In this document: positions 8,065 through 16,415 of the stretch, in pieces
How the letters are laid out: each line of letters begins with the position of its first letter
Position numbering within the stretch: the stretch's first letter is position 1
Source of the DNA: Agromyces mediolanus
GTDB lineage: Bacteria > Actinomycetota > Actinomycetes > Actinomycetales > Microbacteriaceae
NCBI RefSeq assembly: GCF_023715325.1
Contig: NZ_JAMBNX010000002.1
Span: 434,001 to 498,000 of the forward strand
DNA: 64,000 bases
Direction: 5' to 3'
Translations under genes and position numbers: made by a program
The notes under the pieces: generated by a model
Told to the model about the DNA's origin: nothing
The model's input: the letters and a program-made list of their open reading frames with translations, nothing else
Databases searched by the model: none

Positions 8065-8654
8065 GTCATTTCCTCCAGAATGCCGCGGATGGTGGTCGCG
8101 GCGGGTCGGCGCCCAGGGGTGCGGGCGCTGTGCGGAGTGGAGTTCATGAGGCCGAAGGCGGCGTGTGCCCGGACTCTGAGCTCCTCTTCGGCCAGATCCG
8201 GCCGGAGTCGATCGAGCACGCCCACCCAGTGTTCGACGTACCTGCGCTGGAGGGTGCGCATCTCGTGCCGTGCGGCGTGGTCGAGCTGGGTGACCTCGCG
8301 CTCCTGCACGGCGATGACGTCGGCGTCGCCGACGGCGAACTCGACGTGGAATCGGATGAGGGCGCGGAGCGCCGCCTCGGGCGCCGCGTCGACGGCGAGC
8401 ACGCGTTCGGCGCCGTCGAGGAGCGCCCGGCTCGCGTCGACCAGGATGGCGGCGAGCACGGCGCCCTTGCCGGGGAAGTGTCGGTAGACGGCCGGTCCGG
8501 AGACTCCGACGGCCGCGCCGAGCTCGTCGAGGGTGACCCCGGCATAGCCGCGGGCGGCGAAGAGGGTCGCCGCGGCATCGAGGATCGCGGCGCGTCGGTC
8601 GGCCTTCCGGAGGCTCCGCGGGGTGGGGGCCTCGACCTCGGTGCCACTCGTCAT
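8043..8654 (-). CDS. TetR family repressor of the divergent leucine-catabolic operon
   Basis: A 203-residue TetR/AcrR-type repressor. The DNA-binding domain is at about 18-64 with the helix-turn-helix VTLDELGAAVGVSGPAVYRHF near 40, two residues of which match the invariant YRHF end of the recognition helix. The ligand domain has no specific signature. It is divergent from accD1 across 315 bp containing two matching 16-bp GTTA...TAAC inverted repeats, so control of that operon, probably relieved by an acyl-CoA, is likely by analogy with other TetR regulators of acyl-CoA carboxylase clusters. It also heads the mRNA with the GNAT gene. Confidence 0.88.
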   Translation of the reverse strand: MTSGTEVEAPTPRSLRKADRRAAILDAAATLFAARGYAGVTLDELGAAVGVSGPAVYRHFPGKGAVLAAILVDASRALLDGAERVLAVDAAPEAALRALIRFHVEFAVGDADVIAVQEREVTQLDHAARHEMRTLQRRYVEHWVGVLDRLRPDLAEEELRVRAHAAFGLMNSTPHSARTPGRRPAATTIRGILEEMTWASLMS

Positions 8655-8969
8655 GCCGCTCCACCTGCTCGGGATTCAGTGAATGCAGGTTAACCGGGCG
8701 GCGTTCGCTCGGTCAACCGGGCGCGGGATCCCCGGGTGCGGGCGGCCGGGGTGGTCGCCCGGGGAGGAGCACGTCGCGCCGGGAGGCGCCGAAGCGCCGC
8801 GGAGGCCTCCGCGGGTGACCATCTCCTCCGGCGGTGCGAGCGGGCGGGGCGCGGTGGCAGCGGGATGCCGCACGCCGTGCTTGCCGTTTCGGTTAGTCGC
8901 CACTAACATAAACTCGAGTTAGCGGGCATTAACCGAATTTCCCGCCGACGCCACGATGGAGAGGCGGAC
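8655..8969. promoter_or_regulatory. Divergent control region between tetR and accD1
   Basis: This 315-bp gene-free stretch holds, from the tetR side: direct repeats GGTTAACCGGGCG (8688-8700) and GGTCAACCGGGCG (8711-8723); a perfect 18-bp palindrome CCGCGGAGGCCTCCGCGG (8797-8814); two 16-bp GTTA...TAAC sites (8892-8907, 8918-8933); and a possible accD1 promoter TTAACC-17 bp-CACGAT (8929-8957). I see no small gene in it. Confidence 0.6.
8892..8933. promoter_or_regulatory. Two candidate TetR operators
   Basis: GTTAGT-cgcc-ACTAAC at 8892-8907 is a perfect inverted repeat. GTTAGC-gggc-ATTAAC at 8918-8933 has the same length and outer GTTA/TAAC with one mismatched pair. Centres are 26 bp apart, and the second overlaps the putative -35 of accD1. 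They are AT-richer than the surroundings. Confidence 0.65.
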
Positions 8970-10577
8970 ATGGGCGCGTTGCAGACCGCAGTCGACCCGG
9001 CATCCGATCGCGCGGTCGCGAACGCCGCCGCCCACGCCGAGCTCGCCGCCGAGCTGCGCGAGCGGCTGGCGCGCGCCGCCCGCGGCGGCCCCGAGTCATC
9101 GCGGGAGCGCCACGTCGCGCGCGGCAAGCTGCTGCCGCGCGAGCGGGTCGAGCGGCTGCTCGACGAGGGCAGCCCGTTCCTCGAACTCTCCCCGCTCGCC
9201 GCTGAAGGGCTCTACGGGGGCGACTCGCCGGGTGCCGGGCTCATCACCGGCGTCGGCCTCGTGCACGGCCGACCCGTCATGGTCGTCTGCAACGACGCCA
9301 CGGTGAAGGGCGGCACCTACTACCCGATGACGGTGAAGAAGCACCTCCGGGCGCAGGAGGTCGCGCTCGAGCACCGTCTGCCCTGCATCTCGCTCGTCGA
9401 CTCCGGCGGCGCGTTCCTGCCGATGCAGGACGAGGTGTTCCCCGACCGCGAGCACTTCGGCCGCATCTTCTTCAATCAGGCGACCATGTCGTCGCGCCGT
9501 ATCCCGCAGCTCGCCGCCGTCCTCGGCTCCTGCACCGCGGGCGGCGCCTACGTGCCGGCGATGAGCGACGAGACCGTGATCGTGCGCGGGCAGGGCACCA
9601 TCTTCCTCGGCGGGCCGCCGCTCGTGAAGGCGGCCATCGGCGAGGTGGTCACGCCCGAGGAGCTCGGCGGCGGAGAGCTGCACGCGCGCACCTCCGGGGT
9701 CGTCGACCATCTCGCCGAGGACGACGAGCACGCCCTCGAGCTCGTCCGGGACATGGTCGCCACGCTCCCCGCGCCCGCCGAGCGCGCCTGGGCCGTGCGC
9801 GAGCCGCGCCCGCCGCTCGTCGATCCGGCCGAGCTCACGAGCGTCGTCCCCGTCGACGTGCAGCAGCCCTACGACGTGCGCGAAGTCATCGCCCGGCTCG
9901 TCGACGGCAGCGAGTTCGCCGAGTTCAAGCCCGACTACGGCGACACCCTCGTGACCGGCTTCGCCCACCTCGACGGGCACCCGATCGGCATCGTCGCGAA
10001 CAACGGCGTGCTGTTCAGCGAATCGGCGCTGAAGGGCGCGCACTTCATCGAACTGTGCGACCAGCGCGGCATCCCGCTCGTCTTCCTGCAGAACATCTCC
10101 GGCTTCATGGTGGGCCGCGACGCCGAGGCCGGCGGCATCGCGAAAGACGGCGCGAAGATGGTCACCGCCGTCGCGACGACGCGCGTGCCGAAGCTCACCG
10201 TCGTCATCGGCGGCTCCTTCGGGGCCGGGAACTACTCGATGTGCGGGCGCGCGTACTCGCCCCGCTTCCTCTGGATGTGGCCGAACGCGCGCATCTCGGT
10301 GATGGGCGGCGAGCAGGCCTCCTCGGTGCTCGCCACCGTGAAGCGGGACCAGCTCGTCGCGCGCGGGGAAGACTGGCCAGAGGCCGACGAGGCGGCGTTC
10401 CGTGCGCCGATCCGAGCGCAGTACGAGGAGCAGGGCAGCCCGTACCACTCGACTGCGCGGCTCTGGGACGACGGCATCATCGAGCCCGGCGACACCCGCA
10501 CGGCGCTCGCCCTCGCCCTCGAGCTGGCCAGCCGCACCCCGCTGCCCGAGCCCCGCTTCGGCCTGTTCAGGATGTGA
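8970..10577 (+). CDS. accD1: Acyl-CoA carboxylase beta subunit (methylcrotonyl-CoA carboxylase type)
   Basis: The carboxyltransferase subunit, moving CO2 from biotin to an acyl-CoA, here most likely 3-methylcrotonyl-CoA of leucine breakdown. The 535 residues match the MccB length. The N-terminal carboxyltransferase domain carries [19 protein letters not shown] near 142; the C-terminal domain carries the oxyanion-hole glycines in [20 protein letters not shown] near 412. It opens a five-gene operon whose order (accD1, accA1, acyl-CoA dehydrogenase, MaoC, CitE-like) equals M. tuberculosis Rv2502c-Rv2498c. Propionyl- or geranyl-CoA carboxylase beta are less likely alternatives. Confidence 0.88.
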   Translation: MGALQTAVDPASDRAVANAAAHAELAAELRERLARAARGGPESSRERHVARGKLLPRERVERLLDEGSPFLELSPLAAEGLYGGDSPGAGLITGVGLVHGRPVMVVCNDATVKGGTYYPMTVKKHLRAQEVALEHRLPCISLVDSGGAFLPMQDEVFPDREHFGRIFFNQATMSSRRIPQLAAVLGSCTAGGAYVPAMSDETVIVRGQGTIFLGGPPLVKAAIGEVVTPEELGGGELHARTSGVVDHLAEDDEHALELVRDMVATLPAPAERAWAVREPRPPLVDPAELTSVVPVDVQQPYDVREVIARLVDGSEFAEFKPDYGDTLVTGFAHLDGHPIGIVANNGVLFSESALKGAHFIELCDQRGIPLVFLQNISGFMVGRDAEAGGIAKDGAKMVTAVATTRVPKLTVVIGGSFGAGNYSMCGRAYSPRFLWMWPNARISVMGGEQASSVLATVKRDQLVARGEDWPEADEAAFRAPIRAQYEEQGSPYHSTARLWDDGIIEPGDTRTALALALELASRTPLPEPRFGLFRM

Positions 10578-10582
10578 CCGCG

Positions 10583-12676
10583 ATGACCGATCAGCAGCTC
10601 CGCCGCCCCGCCGGCCCCCGCCCCTTCGACCGCGTGCTCGTGGCCAACCGCGGCGAGATCGCCGTCCGCGTCATCCGCACCCTGCAGCGACTGGGCATCG
10701 ATGCCGTCGCCGTCTACTCCGACGCCGACCGGGACGCCCCGCATGTCGCGCTCGCCGACCGTGCGGTGCGCATCGGACCCGCGCCGGCCGGTGAGAGCTA
10801 CCTCGACCCCGAGCGCCTCGTGCGCGCCGCGGTCGAGAGCGGGGCCGAAGCGGTGCACCCGGGCTACGGCTTCCTCTCCGAGCACGCGGGCTTCGCCCAC
10901 GCGTGCGCCGAGGCAGGGCTCATCTTCATCGGCCCGGGGGCGCGGGCGCTCGAGGTCATGGGCGACAAGATCCGGGCGAAGCGCCACGTCGCGGCGAGCG
11001 GCGTCCCGATCGTGCCGGGCGTGGCCGACCCGTCGCTCGACGACGAGGCTCTGCTGGAGGCCGCCGAGGGCGTCGGCTTCCCGATCCTCGTGAAGCCCTC
11101 GGCCGGCGGCGGAGGCAAGGGCATGGAGCTCGCGCACGACCGACGCGAGCTGGCGGCCGCGCTGCCGACGGCGCGTCGCGTCGCAGCGGCCGCGTTCGGC
11201 GACGACACGCTGCTCCTCGAGCGCTTCATCGAGCGCCCGCGGCACATCGAGGTGCAGGTGCTCGCCGACGCGCACGGCGGCGTGGTGCACCTCGGCGAGC
11301 GCGAGTGCTCGCTGCAGCGGCGCCACCAGAAGGTCATCGAGGAGGCACCCTCGGCGCTGCTCGACGAGGCGACGCGCGAGCGCATCGGCCTCGCGGCCTG
11401 CGAGGCGGCGAGAAGCGTCGACTATCGGGGGGCGGGAACGGTGGAGTTCCTGGTCTCGGATGCCGCGCCGGGCGAGTTCTTCTTCATCGAGATGAACACC
11501 AGGCTGCAGGTGGAGCATCCGGTCACGGAGCTCGTGACCGGGGTCGATCTCGTGGAGCAGCAGCTCCGGATCGCCGCGGGCGAGCCCCTCGCGCTCGCCC
11601 AGGACACGCTGCGCCTCGACGGGCACGCGATCGAAGCCCGCCTCTACGCCGAGCGGCCTGCCGACGGCTTCCTGCCCTCGACCGGGCCGGTGCTCGCGTG
11701 GGTGCCGCCATCGGGCGAGGGCATCCGCGTCGACGCCGGCCTGCGGGAGGGGCAGGAGATCACCGCGCACTACGACCCGATGCTCGCGAAGCTGGTCGCC
11801 TGGGCGCCCGATCGTGCGACGGCGATCGCGAGGCTGCGCGCCGCGATCGAGCAGACGGTGCTGCTCGGCGTCGACACGAACCTCGACTTCCTCGGCGAGC
11901 TCCTCGACGATCCCGAGGTGCGCGCCGGTCGACTGCACACGGGGCTGATCGACGAACGCCCGGCGCCGGTCGATGTCCCGCCGACTGAGGCCGCGTTGGC
12001 CGAGGCGGCGGCGCTCGCGGAGCGCGAGGCGCTCGCCGCAGCCGGCCCCGTCGCCCGCGCGTGGCAGCGTGAGCGGGGCTGGCGGGCATCGCGGCGGGCT
12101 GCGGCCGCCGAGCCGCCCGCCGCCGCGCCCGCCGCCGCGCCCGCCGCCGCGGTCACCGACGCGCCCGCCGACGCGGTGGAGGCCGGGGCCATCGCCGTCC
12201 GCGCGCCGGACGGCGCGATCTGGGTGCATGTCGACGGTCGGGCCGAGCGCATCGTCCCGCTCGGACGCCGTGCCGCGCTCGAACGACGCCTCGCCGCCGC
12301 GGAGCGCGGGGGAGCGGCGGATCCGGTGCTCCGTGCGCCGATGCCCGGCAGCGTCACGGCCGTGCTCGTGGCCGACGGCGAGGCGGTCGAGGCGGGCGCC
12401 GCGATCCTCGCCATCGAGGCGATGAAGATGGAGCACCGTGTCGTCGCCCCGTTCGCCGGGGTCGCGCGGGTCTCGGTCGCGGTCGGCGCGCAGGTGTCCC
12501 GAGACCAGGCCGTGGCACGGGTCGAGCCGGTCGAGGGCGGCGCGAGCGACGGCCGCCTCCCCGACCCCGACTCCGACCTCCCCGATCCCGGCCGCGCCGA
12601 GCCCGACGCCGCCGAGCCCCCGGCCCACGAGGCCACGACCCATGAGCAAGGAGCACCGCAGTGGACTACCAGCTGA
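10583..12676 (+). CDS. accA1: Acyl-CoA carboxylase alpha subunit (biotin carboxylase + BCCP)
   Basis: A 697-residue biotin-dependent subunit that carboxylates its own biotin with ATP and bicarbonate. The biotin carboxylase part (about 15-460) starts VLVANRGEIAVRVIRTLQRL and contains the ATP-grasp loop PSAGGGGKGM near 172. An Ala/Pro-rich linker (repeated APAAAP units, about 510-530) leads to a C-terminal biotinyl domain with the attachment site AMKME, lysine about residue 615. I chose the ATG at 10583 because AGGA lies 10 nt upstream; the GTG at 10574 overlaps the accD1 stop but leaves 1 nt of spacing. The C-terminal Pro/Asp-rich tail extends past the usual end. Confidence 0.9.
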   Translation: MTDQQLRRPAGPRPFDRVLVANRGEIAVRVIRTLQRLGIDAVAVYSDADRDAPHVALADRAVRIGPAPAGESYLDPERLVRAAVESGAEAVHPGYGFLSEHAGFAHACAEAGLIFIGPGARALEVMGDKIRAKRHVAASGVPIVPGVADPSLDDEALLEAAEGVGFPILVKPSAGGGGKGMELAHDRRELAAALPTARRVAAAAFGDDTLLLERFIERPRHIEVQVLADAHGGVVHLGERECSLQRRHQKVIEEAPSALLDEATRERIGLAACEAARSVDYRGAGTVEFLVSDAAPGEFFFIEMNTRLQVEHPVTELVTGVDLVEQQLRIAAGEPLALAQDTLRLDGHAIEARLYAERPADGFLPSTGPVLAWVPPSGEGIRVDAGLREGQEITAHYDPMLAKLVAWAPDRATAIARLRAAIEQTVLLGVDTNLDFLGELLDDPEVRAGRLHTGLIDERPAPVDVPPTEAALAEAAALAEREALAAAGPVARAWQRERGWRASRRAAAAEPPAAAPAAAPAAAVTDAPADAVEAGAIAVRAPDGAIWVHVDGRAERIVPLGRRAALERRLAAAERGGAADPVLRAPMPGSVTAVLVADGEAVEAGAAILAIEAMKMEHRVVAPFAGVARVSVAVGAQVSRDQAVARVEPVEGGASDGRLPDPDSDLPDPGRAEPDAAEPPAHEATTHEQGAPQWTTS

Positions 12677-13827
12677 GCGACGAGGAGCAGGCGCTCTTCG
12701 ACCGCGTCAAGGACTTCGCCGACACCGTCGTCGCGCCCGCCGCGTACGAGTACGACACGAAGCGCCGGCTGCCGCTCGAGATCATCGCCCAGATGGGCGA
12801 GCTCGGTCTGTTCGCGCTGCCGTTCCCGGAGTCGGTGGGCGGGCTCGGCAAGTCGTACTTCCAGCTCTGCCTCGCCGTCGAGGCCCTCGGGCGGGTCGAC
12901 CAGTCGATCGGGGTCACGCTCGAGGCGGGGGTCGGCCTCGGCGTCATGCCGATCTACCGCAACGGCACACCCGAGCAGCACGCGGAGTACCTGCCCGACC
13001 TCGTCTCGGGGCGCGCCCTCGCCGGCTTCGGGCTCACCGAGGCCCGCGCCGGATCCGACGCGGGCGCGACGCAGACGACCGCCGTGCTCGACGGCGACGA
13101 GTGGGTCGTCAACGGGTCGAAGCAGTTCATCACGAACTCCGGCACCCCCATCACGAAGCTCGTCACCATCACCGCGGTCACCGGCGAGCGCGAGCTGCCC
13201 GACGGCACGGTGAAGAAGGAGCTCAGCTGCATCATCGTGCCGAACGGCACCCCCGGCTTCACCGTGGAGGAGGGGTACGACAAGGTGGGCTGGCACACGA
13301 GCGACACCCACCCGCTCACGCTCCGCGACGTGCGGGTGCCGGCCGCCAACCTCCTCGGTGAGCGCGGCCGGGGCTATGCGAACTTCCTGCAGCGGCTCGA
13401 CGAGGGACGCATCGCCTTCGCGGCCCTCGCGACCGGCGCGGCGCAGGGATGCCTCGAGGAGGCGCTGCGCTACGCCAAGAGCCGCGTCGTGTTCGGTCAC
13501 GAGATCGGGCGCAACCAGCACATCGCCTTCAAGATCGCGAAGATGCAGGCCAGAGTGCACCAGGCGCGGCTCGCCTGGCACGACGCCGCCCGCAAGATGG
13601 ACGCCGGACTGCCCTTCAAGATGGAGGCCTCGATCGCGAAGATGGTGTGCGGGGAGGCGGCGATGGACAACGCGCGAGACGCGACGCAGATCTTCGGCGG
13701 CTACGGATTCATGAACGAGAACCCGGTCGCCCGCCACTACCGTGACTCGAAGATCCTCGAGATCGGCGAGGGGACCACCGAGGTGCAGCTGATGATCATC
13801 ACGAGGGAGCTCGGGCTGACGGCCTGA
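12661..13827 (+). CDS. Acyl-CoA dehydrogenase (isovaleryl-CoA type, FadE19-like)
   Basis: A 388-residue FAD enzyme that introduces the alpha-beta double bond; isovaleryl-CoA is the likely substrate from context. Seen: FAD-binding middle domain [14 protein letters not shown] near 120, substrate-loop [11 protein letters not shown] near 155, and the C-terminal [18 protein letters not shown] near 344 followed by GEGTTEVQ. The GTG start at 12661 has AAGGAG upstream and overlaps the end of accA1 by 16 bp. The corresponding M. tuberculosis gene is fadE19. Substrate is inferred, not visible. Confidence 0.9.
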   Translation: MDYQLSDEEQALFDRVKDFADTVVAPAAYEYDTKRRLPLEIIAQMGELGLFALPFPESVGGLGKSYFQLCLAVEALGRVDQSIGVTLEAGVGLGVMPIYRNGTPEQHAEYLPDLVSGRALAGFGLTEARAGSDAGATQTTAVLDGDEWVVNGSKQFITNSGTPITKLVTITAVTGERELPDGTVKKELSCIIVPNGTPGFTVEEGYDKVGWHTSDTHPLTLRDVRVPAANLLGERGRGYANFLQRLDEGRIAFAALATGAAQGCLEEALRYAKSRVVFGHEIGRNQHIAFKIAKMQARVHQARLAWHDAARKMDAGLPFKMEASIAKMVCGEAAMDNARDATQIFGGYGFMNENPVARHYRDSKILEIGEGTTEVQLMIITRELGLTA

Positions 13828-13844
13828 GCGGCGAGGAGGTCGCC

Positions 13845-14375
13845 ATGACGGATGCCGGCGCCGAGACTCCGGCGATGCGCGAGATCGTGCAGCGGGGGCT
13901 CTGGTTCGAGGAGTTCGAGGAGGGGGTGCGTTACGTGCACCGCCCGGGGCGCACCGTGACCGAGGCCGACAACGTGCTCTTCACGACGCTGACGATGAAC
14001 CCGCAGCCGCTCCATCTCGATCGGGCCTTCGCCGAGACCCAGCCGTTCGGCCGAGTGCTCGTGAACTCGATGTTCACGCTCTCCACGCTCGTCGGGCAGT
14101 CGGTCGCCCAGCTCACCCTCGGCACCCTCGTAGCGAACCTCGGCTTCGGCGAGATCGCGTTCCCGGCGCCGGTGTTCGTCGGCGACACGCTCTCGGGCGA
14201 GAGCCTCGTCGAGGGCAAGCGGCTGTCGTCGTCGCGGCCGGGCGAAGGGGTGGTGACCCTCCGGCACACCGCCCGCAATCAGGAGGGCGTCGTCGTGGCC
14301 CGCTGCACGCGGAGCATGCTGGTGTGGACGCGCGAGGCGGGGGAGCGGGCCGCCGCCGGGGGAGCACGACCATGA
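13845..14375 (+). CDS. MaoC family (hot-dog) dehydratase
   Basis: A 176-residue single hot-dog-fold protein, expected to hydrate an enoyl-CoA. Seen: an N-terminal [23 protein letters not shown] near residue 22-45, then [13 protein letters not shown] near 57 in the position of the hydratase catalytic Asp/His, and [16 protein letters not shown] near 116. It fits Rv2499c by position and length. Because the adjacent lyase needs a 3-hydroxyacyl-CoA, a hydratase making the (R)-hydroxy intermediate from methylglutaconyl-CoA is a reasonable inference. Its stop overlaps the next ATG. Confidence 0.85.
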   Translation: MTDAGAETPAMREIVQRGLWFEEFEEGVRYVHRPGRTVTEADNVLFTTLTMNPQPLHLDRAFAETQPFGRVLVNSMFTLSTLVGQSVAQLTLGTLVANLGFGEIAFPAPVFVGDTLSGESLVEGKRLSSSRPGEGVVTLRHTARNQEGVVVARCTRSMLVWTREAGERAAAGGARP

Positions 14376-15199
14376 GCGGCGCGTTCCGCTTCGGCCCGGC
14401 CCTGCTGTTCTGTCCGGCCGACCGGCCCGACCGCTACGCCAAGGCGCTCGAGCGCGCCGATGCGGTCATCCTCGACCTCGAGGATGCGGTCGCCGCCGCG
14501 GCGAAGCCCGCGGCGCGACGGGCGCTCGTCGAGCATCAGCTCGACCCCGAGCGGGTGATCGTCCGGCTGAATCCGGCGGCGAGCGGCGAGCTCGAGGCCG
14601 ACCTCGAGGCGCTCGCGCAGACGGTATACCGCACCGTGATGCTGGCGAAGTGCGAGGGGACGGCCGACCTCGTCGAACTCGGTGAACTCGAGGTGATCGC
14701 GCTCTGCGAGACGGCCCGCGGGGTGCTCGCCGCGGGCGAGCTGGCCGCCCTCGCCCCCGTGATCGCCCTGATGTGGGGCGCGGAGGACCTCATGGCGTCG
14801 CTGGGGGGCACCTCCAGCCGGTTCTCGGACGGTCGGTACCGTGACGTCGCACGGCATGCCAGGTCCCAGGTGCGCCTCGCGGCCGCCGCGTACGGGGTCG
14901 CCGCCGTCGACGCGGTCCACCTCGACCTCGACGACGACGCGGGGCTGCGGGCGGAGGCGGACGACGCGGTCGCGCTCGGCTTCGAGGCGACCGCGTGCGT
15001 GCACCCGCGTCAGGTCGAGCTCGTGCGGGCGGCGTACCGGCCGGATCCGGGCGCGCTCGCGGAGGCGCGGGCCGTGCTCGCCGCAGCGGCGGGGGAGGGC
15101 GGCGTGTTCGCGTACGAGGGGCGCATGGTGGATGCCCCGCTGCTCCGCCAGGCCGAGGCCGTCGTTCGCCGAGCGGGCGGTTCGCCAACGATTCGGTAA
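14372..15199 (+). CDS. HpcH/HpaI aldolase, CitE-like hydroxyacyl-CoA lyase
   Basis: A 275-residue TIM-barrel metal-dependent lyase of the CitE-like family. Key stretches: [20 protein letters not shown] with DLEDAV near residue 36-41 (the Mg/CoA-site Asp-Glu-Asp), RLNP near 66, the acidic metal ligand in [11 protein letters not shown] near 109, and WGAEDLMA near 134. Although named after citrate lyase, no citrate lyase alpha/gamma genes are present. The M. tuberculosis counterpart in the same cluster (Rv2498c) is known as an (R)-beta-hydroxyacyl-CoA lyase active in leucine catabolism, and I infer the same role here. Last gene of the operon. Confidence 0.85.
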   Translation: MSGAFRFGPALLFCPADRPDRYAKALERADAVILDLEDAVAAAAKPAARRALVEHQLDPERVIVRLNPAASGELEADLEALAQTVYRTVMLAKCEGTADLVELGELEVIALCETARGVLAAGELAALAPVIALMWGAEDLMASLGGTSSRFSDGRYRDVARHARSQVRLAAAAYGVAAVDAVHLDLDDDAGLRAEADDAVALGFEATACVHPRQVELVRAAYRPDPGALAEARAVLAAAAGEGGVFAYEGRMVDAPLLRQAEAVVRRAGGSPTIR

Positions 15200-15273
15200 C
15201 GCTTCGGCGGTCGTTCACGGCCGGTGGTATCCCTGCCCCGTACGCTCGAAAGCGATCCTGGGGAGGAGGACTG

Positions 15274-16326
15274 GTGGCACGCCACACGATGACGAGAGCC
15301 GAGCCGCACGAGCTCGAGGCGGTCGAGGTCGAACTCGACGCGGCGTCCATCGACGAGCCCACCGAGCTCCTGGTCCAGTCGAACCCCGTCTCCGGTCCGA
15401 TCCGTGTGCCGCGCACGGCCGCCCTCGGCGACACCGGCATCGCGGTGCACCCGCTGGCCCTCGGCGGCAGCGTCTTCGGTTGGACGCTGTCGCACGAGGC
15501 ATCCTTCGCCGTGCTCGATCGCTTCGCCGGCCTCGGCGGCGAACTCGTCGACACGGCCGACGCGTACGCCTCCGGCCGCAGCGAGCAGATCATCGGCGCC
15601 TGGCTCGCCGATCGCGGTCTCCGCGATCGCATGACGATCATGACGAAGGCCGGCCGGCACCCGGAGCACCGCGGCCTCTCGCCGCGATCGCTGCAGGGTG
15701 CCGTGGACGCCTCGCTCGTCCGCCTCGGCGTGGAGCGCATCGACGTGCTGTTCTTCCACGGCGAAGACGCCGAGGTCCCGCTCGAGGAGAGCCTCGGCGC
15801 CGTCGACCGGCTCATCGAGGCGGGCAAGGTGCGTTCGATCGGTGCCAGCGACTTCTCGCCGGAGCGCCTGATCGAGGCGCGAGTGCTCGCGGCGAACGGG
15901 CTGCCGAGGTTCCAGACCGTCACGACCGCGTACAACCTGATGGACCGGCGGGGTTTCGAGGGGGCGCCCGAGCTCGTCGCGCACGCCCAGGGGCTCGCGG
16001 TGCTGCCGTACTTCGCGCTCGCCGGCGGGTTCCTCGGTGGTCGTGTGCGCCGCCGCACCGACCTTCGGCACGACGCGAGGGGGGCACGCGTGGCGCGTCA
16101 CCTCGGCCGGCGCGGTCACCGCGTGCTCGCCGTGCTCGACGACATCGCCACGGAGCACGGCGTCACCACCGCCACGATCGCCGTGGCGTGGCTGCAGTCG
16201 CGCTCGACCGTCGCTGCGCCGGTCGCGGGCGTCTCGCACCCCGACCAGGTGGATGCGCTGATCGCCGCGGCCTCGGTGCAGCTGCAGCGCTCGGAGCTCG
16301 TCGAGCTCGACCGCGCTTCGGCCTGA
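15274..16326 (+). CDS. Aldo/keto reductase family protein
   Basis: A 350-residue NAD(P)H-dependent oxidoreductase. The family motifs are GGELVDTADAYASGRSE (catalytic Asp and Tyr near 91-97), TKAG with the catalytic Lys near 125, and FFHGEDAEVPLEESLGAVDRL near 166. The GTG at 15274 follows GGAGGAGGA and gives an unusual acidic N-terminal extension of about 45 residues before the barrel; the internal ATG at 15289 would shorten it slightly. The substrate is unknown. It lies between the leucine operon and pepR and has its own hairpin terminator. Confidence 0.88.
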   Translation: MARHTMTRAEPHELEAVEVELDAASIDEPTELLVQSNPVSGPIRVPRTAALGDTGIAVHPLALGGSVFGWTLSHEASFAVLDRFAGLGGELVDTADAYASGRSEQIIGAWLADRGLRDRMTIMTKAGRHPEHRGLSPRSLQGAVDASLVRLGVERIDVLFFHGEDAEVPLEESLGAVDRLIEAGKVRSIGASDFSPERLIEARVLAANGLPRFQTVTTAYNLMDRRGFEGAPELVAHAQGLAVLPYFALAGGFLGGRVRRRTDLRHDARGARVARHLGRRGHRVLAVLDDIATEHGVTTATIAVAWLQSRSTVAAPVAGVSHPDQVDALIAAASVQLQRSELVELDRASA

Positions 16327-16361
16327 TCCGTTCACCCCGCCGGACCTCCCGCTGTGCCGTG

Positions 16362-16381
16362 GTCGCCCGGAGAGGGGCGAC
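16362..16381 (+). terminator. Candidate terminator after aldo/keto reductase
   Basis: GTCGCCC (16362-16368) pairs perfectly with GGGCGAC (16375-16381) around a 6-nt loop, just upstream of the pepR promoter. Confidence 0.5.
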
Positions 16382-16402
16382 CCACCTCCGGGGGACGTGG
16401 CT

Positions 16403-16408
16403 TAGGCT
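16403..16408 (+). promoter_or_regulatory. -10 box of pepR (leaderless)
   Basis: TAGGCT ends 7 nt before the ATG at 16416, so transcription should begin at the start codon. No ribosome site is visible. The -35 region is weak. Confidence 0.5.
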
Positions 16409-16415
16409 GTTCGGG

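Noticed and set aside
14372-15199. Citrate lyase beta chain (citE) as a literal annotation
   Set aside because: No citrate lyase alpha or acyl-carrier gamma subunit is present, and the operon context is leucine catabolism.
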